Below, one piece after another: positions 55,701 to 64,000 of a stretch of 64,000 bases of DNA (within the stretch, counting starts at the first letter, position 1; every line of letters begins with the position of its first letter). The stretch spans positions 124,001 to 188,000 of the forward strand of contig JAUYKZ010000009.1 in the NCBI GenBank assembly GCA_030704845.1, written 5' to 3'. The notes under the pieces are model-generated. The model ran no database searches. It was not told the origin of the DNA and worked only from the letters and a program-made list of their open reading frames with translations. A program made the position numbers and the translations under genes. This DNA is from an archaeon. Its GTDB lineage: Archaea; Nanobdellota; Nanobdellia; Woesearchaeales; GW2011-AR9.

Positions 55701-57999
55701 TCTAATCACCAGCGAACAACAAGCATGGAGAAATCCAGGAATGCTTAAAGTGAAGAAAATCTCTCAGCAAATTCTTTACGTGAACGAAGGAGAAGAATCA
55801 GATAACCCAATTGCATTCTATGGTTGTCAAGCTCCGTCATTTGTTGAACAAAGAGTAAGGCAAGCAGGATTAGATAATCAGGAATTCAAGAATACTGATT
55901 ACTGTTCAGTGCAAGGAGATAAAACTAAAGATAGAATCTTTTATTGTTCACCAAGTATGGATTTACCTAGCTTGGAAGAAGAGGGAATCGAAAGAGAACG
56001 ATTTAAAATTGTTAATTCTTGGAGTAATGCAAATATAAAAGAAGTTGGTTACCAAAATCCTAACAAAATCATTTCTGATTTTGGTGTACAAGAAAGGGTA
56101 TTAAAGAATTTGGAAGAAGCTCCAAATTCAGTGATCCTTCCAGAAAACATCAATTGGAACACTTCCGTTTTACCAGGAAGAAATTTCTTATCAAATGCAA
56201 TCTTTGAAACTAGCGGAGCTAAAGAATTGCCACACTGGGAAATATTTAAAGATGGAGTTTTAGTTAACGATGGAGAAGATAATGAAAAAAAACACATTCC
56301 AGAAAGCGATGATGTAAGTGCCAACACTTTAATTTTAAGAGCAGGAGAAATTCTAAGATCGGAAAGAATACCTGTGCCAAGATTAGTTAACAAAGATCCA
56401 GAGCAACCAGTAATTCTTAGTTTTACTTCATCGGGAACATGTCAAGAAAACGTAGCAATCAAATTGATCAATAAAAACGGGGAAGAAGTTGGAGATGCAG
56501 GTAATTTAAACAGTATTAAAGTAGCTGACGCATCTTATCTTGTAGTAGAAATAACCGGGGCATGTTCAATTAAAGAACCTATGTTGCAATTGTTAGATAC
56601 CTTAGGTCCAGTAGATTATTCCTTTCAGCAACCGGTTGGTTCAGAAAACTTGGGAAGAGCAGGTTTAGCATGTTGCCCGGAAAGTTATTGTTGGAATGGT
56701 CAAGTTTGTGTTGAACCAATGGGGCAGTATAGTAAATTGTCTGAAAAGGTTGACGATGGCAGAGATTACAGATGTATTGAAGGAGAGTGGACCTACCAAC
56801 CTATTAAAGTAGATTGGGTGAAACAAGATTGGGGATTCTGTAATGAAGAAACGCAATGTTTCGTAACAAGTTCTACCAATGAAGGATTTGATGTTAGCGA
56901 TGAATACACCCCGGAACAATTCTATGAAGGGAAAAACCCAACTTGTATTAATGATGGATCCTACATTCTAGATCATTTTTGTGAAGAAGGAGACTGGACT
57001 TCAAGAACAAAAGTGGTGGCACAAAAATTATTGGAAGTTGCCCAGAATGATGAATATGTGTTATATTGTACTAACCTGTGGGGCGCTTTAGTCGATACTG
57101 AGAATGGTATGCAATTATTGGAGGGCGAGGGAATATTAAGTGATGTTCCTTCCGGTGATCAAGATTTAGCTAATGCTATAGCTGGTGAAACAAATCAAAA
57201 ACAAACCAAATCATGTTTCGAAAATCTTAATGCTCCTGGAAACCTTGTATCACAAGAAGAAAACACTTGCGTAAACACGGTTTGTGTGTTAAGGTATAAA
57301 GATGGTGGAAATTTCAAAACAGCATTTGCAACCACTTTAAACAAGCCAAGTGATGACCCAGATACGTTATTCAATGCATTTAATATTGGCCCTAGAGAAG
57401 TAAACGACCGTTGTGAATTATCTGAAGAAGGATTTGTTAATTGTGATCTGCAAGGATTAGAGTTAGGCGGAGATTTATGGTTTGCTAATGATACCCATTC
57501 ATTGATTTACGGCAAGCAAGGAATTTCAATAAATCCTGGAGTTATTGAACAGTTGGTGGATTGGTTGAGAAGAGCAATTGGACTGGCGGATGCAGATAAC
57601 AATGGCGCTCCATTCTTGGAAAACATTGAACAATTTAGAGACCTTTATTTGTTACATACTTCTGGTAAAGATGTAAGAGCAGTCCATTCTGTCGAATATC
57701 GATTACCACCACAACCAGAAGAAGAAAATGTTGATGCAGAAAATCAAATTGATGTTGCAACAGATGGTATCAGAAAAGATATCTTAGTTGCGGAGTACCA
57801 AGGATTTGATACGCCTGTATGTACTTATGTTGATCAAAATAATCTAGCTCTTCCAACCGCATTAACTACAGAAGTGCTTGAAGATGATCAGAAATTGCAA
57901 TGTGTTATTGATGGAGATGTTCAAAGAATTCAAGCTGAAGTTAATGGTGGAGTTCCAGAAATTTGGGCTAAACTTACCGGAAAATTGAGAGTAGAATAA
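52714..57999 (+). CDS. giant (1761 aa) Cys-rich surface protein
   Basis: N-terminal signal/TM; repeated Cys modules (KCCGDNGL, RMCCGNQEGEYY, CCPESYCWNGQVCV, CEEGDWTSRTKVVAQKLLEVA). Confidence 0.8.
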   Translation: MNKKRGIFVALVVVFVVTSLFVYGSEQLFVDFEEFVFGNNDDFQYTYALGVGEVDDDRKEGCYDEPRNTVKFGVLEQVKRDGDLYVSFDHTAVDFLSGDPLYCVWENLPTNQQGCYFLSSEWDQSPGDHANMDDCAGWVIPEGKQSKIDSILVESAKERFFPVENDPKYLQQSFPSKGLNEIEKLVSGEAETDAAYGEGQNAICIFDEHKFKPEQQAFICNKRDNEYRWYICDSAHVSERTGNFLPLKINIEGADSGPSENTPVGCTETQVEIQGSDGYYCLEKDKPMYVSADINEATNGYFCMEDEGEYSWEERELKCDDPGVDCGILQSVCESDTNNFDWDDGGKCCGDNGLDDLNITANGARSICLYNEPLFVGSQGSDLKQSLGSAWSCENDWCWVEADNIDAQFKVLTSKRLGEKPQDIVSNTGEWVTCEEEGTLPVTRNFLDEYVDPNVPFQSITNRFYCFDDGSRMNWVECADFQDSAENVNTIKGRYPGEALNSFFLGPVEIDPENNAKKTGGIKYSGGGIINIFPGREYKFYYGEDYTFDFSGYKYLELMIKFVNEDNQEPLKEEDLSLPVDVRLQIQSGDVDVFNQPLLGYITHGPIFSEDGWMHVKVPIDEYKGVTAIIIQSTNIDNGIAVQNMFLSGDKPTKVCSGEDFPSLPDDLEATGSWIDNLDYAKSGVSSVQMCTSLFGPNAWLGEDVPVADRMCCGNQEGEYYAGISAVQATDNGDEYYGCWNSQPVKSGDTIMDVQFEVSSMDLQPVVEYEEFAVVSGNIILEYDFEDLKSIRLGLVQGQTWFNTARVVSFSKSEEEYTYLLEGTDNENNRVVSPFVVRRPSVINVPFSENIPSGNYLNQKLALILGSSADFTARSGATPGVILHFKPVGASLEFLEDEEPSGAGLLNSKNLEFGPALDFEDINEISLYAHVSPKSIPQDGPIPSTRTIKIKNYTCVADECLYPLPGEPTYFIKNPYPYLYELYFLEEKEDGGTKETLITSEQQAWRNPGMLKVKKISQQILYVNEGEESDNPIAFYGCQAPSFVEQRVRQAGLDNQEFKNTDYCSVQGDKTKDRIFYCSPSMDLPSLEEEGIERERFKIVNSWSNANIKEVGYQNPNKIISDFGVQERVLKNLEEAPNSVILPENINWNTSVLPGRNFLSNAIFETSGAKELPHWEIFKDGVLVNDGEDNEKKHIPESDDVSANTLILRAGEILRSERIPVPRLVNKDPEQPVILSFTSSGTCQENVAIKLINKNGEEVGDAGNLNSIKVADASYLVVEITGACSIKEPMLQLLDTLGPVDYSFQQPVGSENLGRAGLACCPESYCWNGQVCVEPMGQYSKLSEKVDDGRDYRCIEGEWTYQPIKVDWVKQDWGFCNEETQCFVTSSTNEGFDVSDEYTPEQFYEGKNPTCINDGSYILDHFCEEGDWTSRTKVVAQKLLEVAQNDEYVLYCTNLWGALVDTENGMQLLEGEGILSDVPSGDQDLANAIAGETNQKQTKSCFENLNAPGNLVSQEENTCVNTVCVLRYKDGGNFKTAFATTLNKPSDDPDTLFNAFNIGPREVNDRCELSEEGFVNCDLQGLELGGDLWFANDTHSLIYGKQGISINPGVIEQLVDWLRRAIGLADADNNGAPFLENIEQFRDLYLLHTSGKDVRAVHSVEYRLPPQPEEENVDAENQIDVATDGIRKDILVAEYQGFDTPVCTYVDQNNLALPTALTTEVLEDDQKLQCVIDGDVQRIQAEVNGGVPEIWAKLTGKLRVE

Positions 58000-58048
58000 G
58001 TATCATCTCATAAGTTTTATAAGCCTTCTTTCATTTATTCTAGTTAAT

Positions 58049-60727
58049 ATGAACAAAAAGAGGAAAGATGTTGCTAGAAAATTCTCTACAAAAGGACAGA
58101 TTACAATATTTTTAATTCTCGGTGTAGTGGTTTTGTTCGCATTTCTTTTTGTTTTCTTATTAACCTCTGGAATTCAGAAAGGACAATTGCTTCAAGAAAA
58201 AGAAAATGTTCTTTCGAAAGCTCTCAAGAAAGAATCGCTTAGAATTTTTGTTGAAGATTGTTTGTATGATAGTATGGCGGAAGGATTATCTTTGTTGGGC
58301 CAACAGGGAAGAATTTGGAAAGATCAAGGTGGTCAGATTAATTTTGTTAATGGAGTAAACGGATTAACCCTTGATAACGGAGACCAGGTAGCGTATGCGA
58401 TAACTGACGAAAGGTATGCAGATGGACACCTGAGCGCATACCCCTGTAATAATATCAACAATTATCCGGAATATTGTCTTTATTCATCTCCAAACATTAC
58501 GACCGGATTTGGTACAGTGGTACTTAGAGAAAGTACAATCGAAGGAGATCTGGGTGGTTTCCTTCTTAAAAAAACAAAAGAATGTGTGACCGGGGATATT
58601 TATGAAACTGTTTCTGAAGATATTATACCTGATGATGAAGGAGCAGAGTTAACTCCAACAATTACCCGAGATGGAATTGTGGTAAAAGTATATTATCCAT
58701 TACGTTTAGAACTAGCCGGGGAAGAATTCTTTCAAGTTTCAAGTTTTGATTTCTTCTATAAATCAAGATTGCAAGATCTTCTTGACGCGGCTATAAGTTC
58801 GCCGGTTCGGTTGGACCAGAAATATGTCGATTTTAATTATTCTGGGTTTGATGAAGAAACAGGTGATACTTTATCAAAAGAATCATTTACATATCAAAGC
58901 CCAAAACAATCTTTTGGATTTCAAAATTCGCCGTTATGTGAAGGAAGTAACGCACCATATACTTGTCAACTTGTGTTAAGAAGTGATTTGTATGGGCAAT
59001 TAGCAATGGAGAAAGAAGTAAGTGTAAAAGAGGATACTCACGATACAATCCTTACATTTACCACCCCTAACTCTAACATTTTAACCCAGCCTGGAGAAAA
59101 TGAAAATGTTGAAGGAATGTATCAATTTAGAGTTGCTCGTCAAAATAGACCACCAGCATTAGATTACATTGGAAGAAATCAATGTTTTGATGCACAGGAA
59201 CCATATGATTATTTAGTAATTCCCAATTTAATTGATGACGAAGGGAATCTCAGAGAATTGAGTAAGATAAATATTCGTGCAACGGCTCAAGATGCTGATG
59301 AAGAATTGCCAACAATTAGTTTTAAAGAGATTGATCCAGTGTTAAATAATCTTGATTCTCCAGATGATGATGCGGGCTCGGAAATATTCTTTAAATCTGT
59401 TTCTTCTTCAGTCGAACCGGGAATTTATCCTTTAACAGTAATCGCTTCAGATGGAATTAAAGAAGATAATCAAACGGTAAGGGTTTTAATTGACAGACCA
59501 ATTGAAACAGATGTATCTATTTCGTTGCCGTATACTTTAACTGGTGGTGTATACGATGAAATTTATGCTGGAGGTGATTTCTTTCCAATCTCAAAAGAAG
59601 ATCCTGTGTTTGTGAATGTGGTTCTACCAGATGAATCTGCGGCATTCGGGGCAGCTGGAGCTAAATTGTTGACGTATAAATACAAACCAGAAGACGAAGA
59701 GATTATTAGTTATGACATTCCGATGTTCAGAAAAGATACTTATAGTTTTCCTGGAGTAAGGTTACCCGGTGGAGACATTGATAGTTATTCAGAAGAGGAT
59801 ATTGTTTCTTGGGATTTTTCTAAAGGTCCATTAAATCCGTTCTCTCAAGAAACAGATAGGGGTTTATTATCAGTATCATTTGGTATGACTTATTGTGGGT
59901 TGCCAGATGAAATTGAAAGTAAATCTACTGTTGAAGTGCGGGTTGCTGAATGTATCCCAAATAAGAATTCGCAACATCCTTATGCTTATCCTTATAATAA
60001 TTATTACACAGAAGATGGTGATCTAAGTAAATTGAATTTAGTTAATGAAAACGATCCAAATGCAATAAATCCATTCTTAGCAACACATTCTTGTTGTACA
60101 GATAGATGGGAATATGTTGAAAAAAATGATCCCAATAATCCTTGTTTTGTGAATCCAGAACCGGGGTGTTATGGGCAATTAACAGAATATGTAGGTGGTC
60201 CGACCTTACTTAGTGATTCGCTGAAAGGTTACGTGTGGGAAGAGCAAGTTCAATTATGTAGCGGTGAAAGAGGAAACATTTGTAATGGAGCATTTAATAA
60301 TCAATTATATAACAACCAATTGTGGTGTGGGATACAAGGAAAAAACAGCTGCACTAGGCCAATAAATGATGCTTGCGAAAACAAACTTGCTTTTACTTCT
60401 ATTGAAAATCAAGGCGTATGCTGGGGAACGTTGGGTTGTGGAAATAATTTATGTACTCAACCGCTGGCGTATACTGGACAGGGAAATATTCCAAATATTA
60501 ACACAAAAGCTACGGAATTATTTTTACAATCGGGATCTAACCCAACGACAGCTCCTGGGTTTGAATTTTCTTGCGGTTGTCCGGAAAATGATCTAGGTCC
60601 AGACGGCGTTGATTTGGTAACAAATGTTCGTTGTGATGATGATTGGTCTGGGAATTTTGATGGTTTTTGTACTTTATCTGGCAGATGTGAAATTAGTGGT
60701 TCAATAAGCGAAGGAGATAGCGGATAA
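58049..60727 (+). CDS. large (892 aa) surface protein with pilin-like N-terminus
   Basis: FSTKGQITIFLILGVVVLFAFLFVFLLTSG; Cys-rich C-terminal half. Confidence 0.75.
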   Translation: MNKKRKDVARKFSTKGQITIFLILGVVVLFAFLFVFLLTSGIQKGQLLQEKENVLSKALKKESLRIFVEDCLYDSMAEGLSLLGQQGRIWKDQGGQINFVNGVNGLTLDNGDQVAYAITDERYADGHLSAYPCNNINNYPEYCLYSSPNITTGFGTVVLRESTIEGDLGGFLLKKTKECVTGDIYETVSEDIIPDDEGAELTPTITRDGIVVKVYYPLRLELAGEEFFQVSSFDFFYKSRLQDLLDAAISSPVRLDQKYVDFNYSGFDEETGDTLSKESFTYQSPKQSFGFQNSPLCEGSNAPYTCQLVLRSDLYGQLAMEKEVSVKEDTHDTILTFTTPNSNILTQPGENENVEGMYQFRVARQNRPPALDYIGRNQCFDAQEPYDYLVIPNLIDDEGNLRELSKINIRATAQDADEELPTISFKEIDPVLNNLDSPDDDAGSEIFFKSVSSSVEPGIYPLTVIASDGIKEDNQTVRVLIDRPIETDVSISLPYTLTGGVYDEIYAGGDFFPISKEDPVFVNVVLPDESAAFGAAGAKLLTYKYKPEDEEIISYDIPMFRKDTYSFPGVRLPGGDIDSYSEEDIVSWDFSKGPLNPFSQETDRGLLSVSFGMTYCGLPDEIESKSTVEVRVAECIPNKNSQHPYAYPYNNYYTEDGDLSKLNLVNENDPNAINPFLATHSCCTDRWEYVEKNDPNNPCFVNPEPGCYGQLTEYVGGPTLLSDSLKGYVWEEQVQLCSGERGNICNGAFNNQLYNNQLWCGIQGKNSCTRPINDACENKLAFTSIENQGVCWGTLGCGNNLCTQPLAYTGQGNIPNINTKATELFLQSGSNPTTAPGFEFSCGCPENDLGPDGVDLVTNVRCDDDWSGNFDGFCTLSGRCEISGSISEGDSG

Positions 60728-60728
60728 A

Positions 60729-61136
60729 ATGGCAGCAGAAACTTCATTCGGGTTAATTTTTGGTTTAATGCTTTTAGCAATTGGAGCAATAATTTATTTT
60801 CTAGCAAGAAAAAGAAGCCTTCCTCCTTTACCTGAAGATGATGATGAACAAACGAGTTCCGAATCAATCTTTTCGCCCTTTTCAAAGAACTCTGAAAGAC
60901 AAAAACATATCAAAGAATTACATCATAAACATTCACATAAAGTTCTTGAACAAGAATCTAAAGAATTGTTTCCGGGAATTTCTAAACATAAACGAACTAG
61001 CAAAGACTTTCAAAAATTAGCCGAGATTGCAAGGAAAAACAGACTGAAAAAGAGTGCATTTAACCATGAGCGAGAACAAAAATCCATTGCAAACAAAAGA
61101 GCGATTGAAAAATTAAAGAAAATGGCTAAAAAATAG
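60729..61136 (+). CDS. small single-TM protein with basic His/Lys-rich cytoplasmic region
   Basis: TM GLIFGLMLLAIGAIIYFLA; starts 1 nt after the previous stop. Confidence 0.6.
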   Translation: MAAETSFGLIFGLMLLAIGAIIYFLARKRSLPPLPEDDDEQTSSESIFSPFSKNSERQKHIKELHHKHSHKVLEQESKELFPGISKHKRTSKDFQKLAEIARKNRLKKSAFNHEREQKSIANKRAIEKLKKMAKK

Positions 61137-61200
61137 TCCTTTCTCAGACGTAAATCCAACAACATTTATAAACTAAAACTCTTTCTTAAATGCTAAGACT

Positions 61201-64000
61201 ATGAGATGTCAAAAAAGAGGTTTTTACGTAGTTTTATCTCTATTCCTGTTAGTTTTCTTTGCATCAGTTGTTTCCGCTCAAACCGAAGGATGTTATGTGT
61301 ATCCTGGCGGGTCGGAAGATTTGTATTGCATCAGCGGAGTTTTGGATACAGATGCTCAAGCAGATTGTGAAGAAAACGTAGATTGTAGTTTTGAAGATCA
61401 TTTTATTCCAGGATCAGATTGTAGCGAGTTCGATGCGTGCCGGGTTGTTACTTGTTCAGTTGATTGTCGAGTTCATGCGTTAGGTGTTTGTCAAGAATTG
61501 GGCGGAGTGGAAGTTTCTGATGACGATTTTTCTTTATGGTGTTCTCCAGGATGTTGTAAGGTTGGAAATAATTTCTGTCAATTTAATCTAAATTTAAATC
61601 AATGCCAGCAAAGAGCAAGACAATTAGGTGTAAATCCGGAATCAGTAATCTTCGATAACAGTATTGGGATGAGTACGGAAAGTTGTAACCAATTGTATTG
61701 CGCAATTGATGTTGGGCAAGGTTCAATTAAAGGCTCAGTGAAAGATACAGATGGAAATGTTATCGCTGGAGCCGGTATTGATGCAGAAGGTATCACTTCA
61801 ATTTCTATTCAAGCAAATGTAAATGGAGAATTTTCAATAGCTAGTTTAACACCGGGAACTTATCGAGTTACAGCAAGAGCAGAAGGATATCTCCCTAGTT
61901 CCGCATCGTTAGCTGTTTCATCTAATCAAGAATTAAGACAAGAATTTGTTTTACAAAGAGCCGAAGCTAACGCAATAGTTTCAATTTCGGTAACTTCACG
62001 TGATGGAACTCCAGTAGATGGAGCAACAGTTGTTTGGAGCGGAAATGCCCAAGGAAGAATTACCACCGCAAGAGATGGCAGGGCGCAAACACCACAAATT
62101 CCTCCGGGAGATTATCAATTCACTATCAGCAAAGTAGGATATTCATCAAGAGACCAAAGAGTAGCTGTGATTGCGGGGGATAATCCATTAAGAGTAATTC
62201 TAGATGTTGCAGCTATCCAAGGAGTTCAAGGATTTACGTTTATTGATGTGAATAGTAACGGAAGATTTGATGCAAATGCAGAGCAAGTAATTTATGGTGC
62301 TAAAATTATTATTGATGGCATCTTCAAAGGATTTTCAAAGTTCCCAGATGGAACTTACATTTTCCCGATAAGTGTCGGGGATCACAAAATAGGAGCAACT
62401 TACCAGGATTATTCTTTCCCTGAATTAGAATTTGCTCTTGCAGAAGGAGATGACGCAACAACAATTCCAATTCCTCTTTCAAGAATCATTGGAGACTGTA
62501 CTTTGCCTGGAACGGAGAAAAAAGTGGAAATATTTTCGGCAACTCAAGTTCAAGGAGAACAAGTATTGAAATTGGAATGGACAAAACCTTGTTTTGAAGT
62601 TGCAGGATATGAAATTAAAAGATTTAAAGATGGTCAATTAGACGGAGATAAAATTTATCCGACTGCCGCAGAAAATTCGTACATAGATGGGAAAGTCGAA
62701 TGGAATACCGAATATACTTACGAAATCACTGCCTTGTATGCAAATCCTGCTCGTGAATCTGAACCAACAAGATTAAGGGAATCAGTTAACCCGGGAGATG
62801 AAGAATGTGAGGGAAGATTTCACGATCCAGAATGGGAAACATTTTGTATGGTTAGTTCTGAAGAAATTAGGAAACAAGTCTGGACATGTAATGTTCAAAA
62901 TCAATTGATTTCTTCAACTGCCTGCGCAGGTGCAGGAGAAGGAGCTAACTTTTATTGTGCTCAAACATCAAAAACGGATGCCGAATGTAAAGATGCGGGA
63001 GCGTGTGAAGGTTTACCTTTATCCGGTCCATTTGGTTTATACCACTCACGTTCAGCTTGTTATGGAGCTGAAACTCCAGAAGATTTCCAATCGGAAACAT
63101 TCTGTTATTATGATTCAACCGAAACTATCGTTAATCAATGTAATAGTTGTTTAGATGTTCAAGACTGTTTTGCTTATCAAAGTAAAGATGCCTGTGAAAT
63201 CAATAGTTGTTTAAGTGAAGCTTGTAAATGGGTTGATGGAGCTTCAAATGAAGAACCAATTATTGATTACGGTCAAGTTATACCTCAATTCGTAACTCCA
63301 GAAACCGGAGAAGGTTATTGTGTTCCAGTCGAAGAAAAATTAACTATCGAAGAAAGCCAATGTCAATTATGTGGTCCAGAGAATGGATTAGATATTTTCT
63401 CGAATTATTATTGTACGGCTGATGTCTGTTCAGGATTAGGTAAATGTTTCTCAGATGTTTCTTTAGCAGAATGTAACGCTTGTCCTGAATCACCAAGAGG
63501 CGGATCAGATCCAGCAAATTGTTATGCTTATGCATCAGAATTGGAATGTGTTGGTAATCAGCCAGTTCAAAAAGATCCATTTGGAAGTATCACATTCTCT
63601 GATGATCAGTGTGGTTGGAATAGATGTTTATGGCAAGGTGCACCAAACGGATTCGGTTCGGGTGGATGTATAAAAGATGGTAACGGCGATTTAGAAAATG
63701 ATTGTGATGGGTTCAGGGGAGCAGAAGTAGTTTCTTGTCGTTTAGATTCAAGCGCTCCAAGAACCGAAATAGTTAGCGCAACCGTTCCGGTAATTTCAAC
63801 AACGAAACAAACTGTCTTGTTCCATGGTGTTGATAATTTCCATGAAGCTCTTAATCAGATAAATAAGATGGGAGTTCTTGGATATTGTCTTGAAAGTGCG
63901 GAAGAAGGGGCACCTCAAACTTGTCTTACAATAAATGGTGAGAATCCTTTTGTAGAAGTTCCATATCCAGGAAGATTACCCGACGAAGTTGTAGAAGTAA
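61201..64000 (+). CDS. giant Cys-rich surface protein with carboxypeptidase-regulatory-like domains (partial, runs off window)
   Basis: Read by hand: MRCQKRGFYVVLSLFLLVFFASVVSAQTEGC...GSIKGSVKDTDGNVIAGAGIDAEG...PGTYRVTARAEGYLPSS...; open to 64000. Confidence 0.8.
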   Translation, partial: MRCQKRGFYVVLSLFLLVFFASVVSAQTEGCYVYPGGSEDLYCISGVLDTDAQADCEENVDCSFEDHFIPGSDCSEFDACRVVTCSVDCRVHALGVCQELGGVEVSDDDFSLWCSPGCCKVGNNFCQFNLNLNQCQQRARQLGVNPESVIFDNSIGMSTESCNQLYCAIDVGQGSIKGSVKDTDGNVIAGAGIDAEGITSISIQANVNGEFSIASLTPGTYRVTARAEGYLPSSASLAVSSNQELRQEFVLQRAEANAIVSISVTSRDGTPVDGATVVWSGNAQGRITTARDGRAQTPQIPPGDYQFTISKVGYSSRDQRVAVIAGDNPLRVILDVAAIQGVQGFTFIDVNSNGRFDANAEQVIYGAKIIIDGIFKGFSKFPDGTYIFPISVGDHKIGATYQDYSFPELEFALAEGDDATTIPIPLSRIIGDCTLPGTEKKVEIFSATQVQGEQVLKLEWTKPCFEVAGYEIKRFKDGQLDGDKIYPTAAENSYIDGKVEWNTEYTYEITALYANPARESEPTRLRESVNPGDEECEGRFHDPEWETFCMVSSEEIRKQVWTCNVQNQLISSTACAGAGEGANFYCAQTSKTDAECKDAGACEGLPLSGPFGLYHSRSACYGAETPEDFQSETFCYYDSTETIVNQCNSCLDVQDCFAYQSKDACEINSCLSEACKWVDGASNEEPIIDYGQVIPQFVTPETGEGYCVPVEEKLTIEESQCQLCGPENGLDIFSNYYCTADVCSGLGKCFSDVSLAECNACPESPRGGSDPANCYAYASELECVGNQPVQKDPFGSITFSDDQCGWNRCLWQGAPNGFGSGGCIKDGNGDLENDCDGFRGAEVVSCRLDSSAPRTEIVSATVPVISTTKQTVLFHGVDNFHEALNQINKMGVLGYCLESAEEGAPQTCLTINGENPFVEVPYPGRLPDEVVEV

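Noticed and set aside
52763-56919. Minus-strand ORFs within the giant surface gene
   Set aside because: Antisense to a long continuous Cys-rich ORF with clear domain pattern

Overview
64 kb window of an archaeal genome. Gene content includes PolD, Orc1/Cdc6, MCM, PCNA, RPA, TBP, TFE, RpoP, aIF2-beta and prefoldin. Bacterial-type GyrA and ScpB, plus giant Cys-rich surface proteins, suggest a DPANN/Woesearchaeota-like lineage (inference). It is essentially a replication and information-processing super-locus with two accessory parts: a thiol/metal membrane island (about 15.8-24.5 kb) and a surface-megaprotein island (about 51-64 kb).

Most notable observations: (1) a complete origin beside orc1/cdc6, with four ORB-like 23-mers as two inverted pairs, each pair spaced exactly 111 bp, around an AT-rich unwinding region; (2) a hidden minus-strand tRNA-Pro(UGG) that appears to be interrupted twice, including in the T-loop; (3) two near-identical ~93/101 bp double-hairpin elements flanking the mcm-RPA operon; (4) a Cys-rich membrane cassette with two proteins sharing a C-terminal MVGGC, plus a palindromic operator shared with a nearby thioredoxin gene; (5) two THUMP proteins and one S2P-like protein with degenerate catalytic motifs; (6) an AsnB-Dph6 fusion; (7) a frameshifted HEPN/MNT module between exact 20-bp direct repeats. 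No rRNA, CRISPR array or transposase was found. All family calls are from reading motifs by eye; no searches were run.
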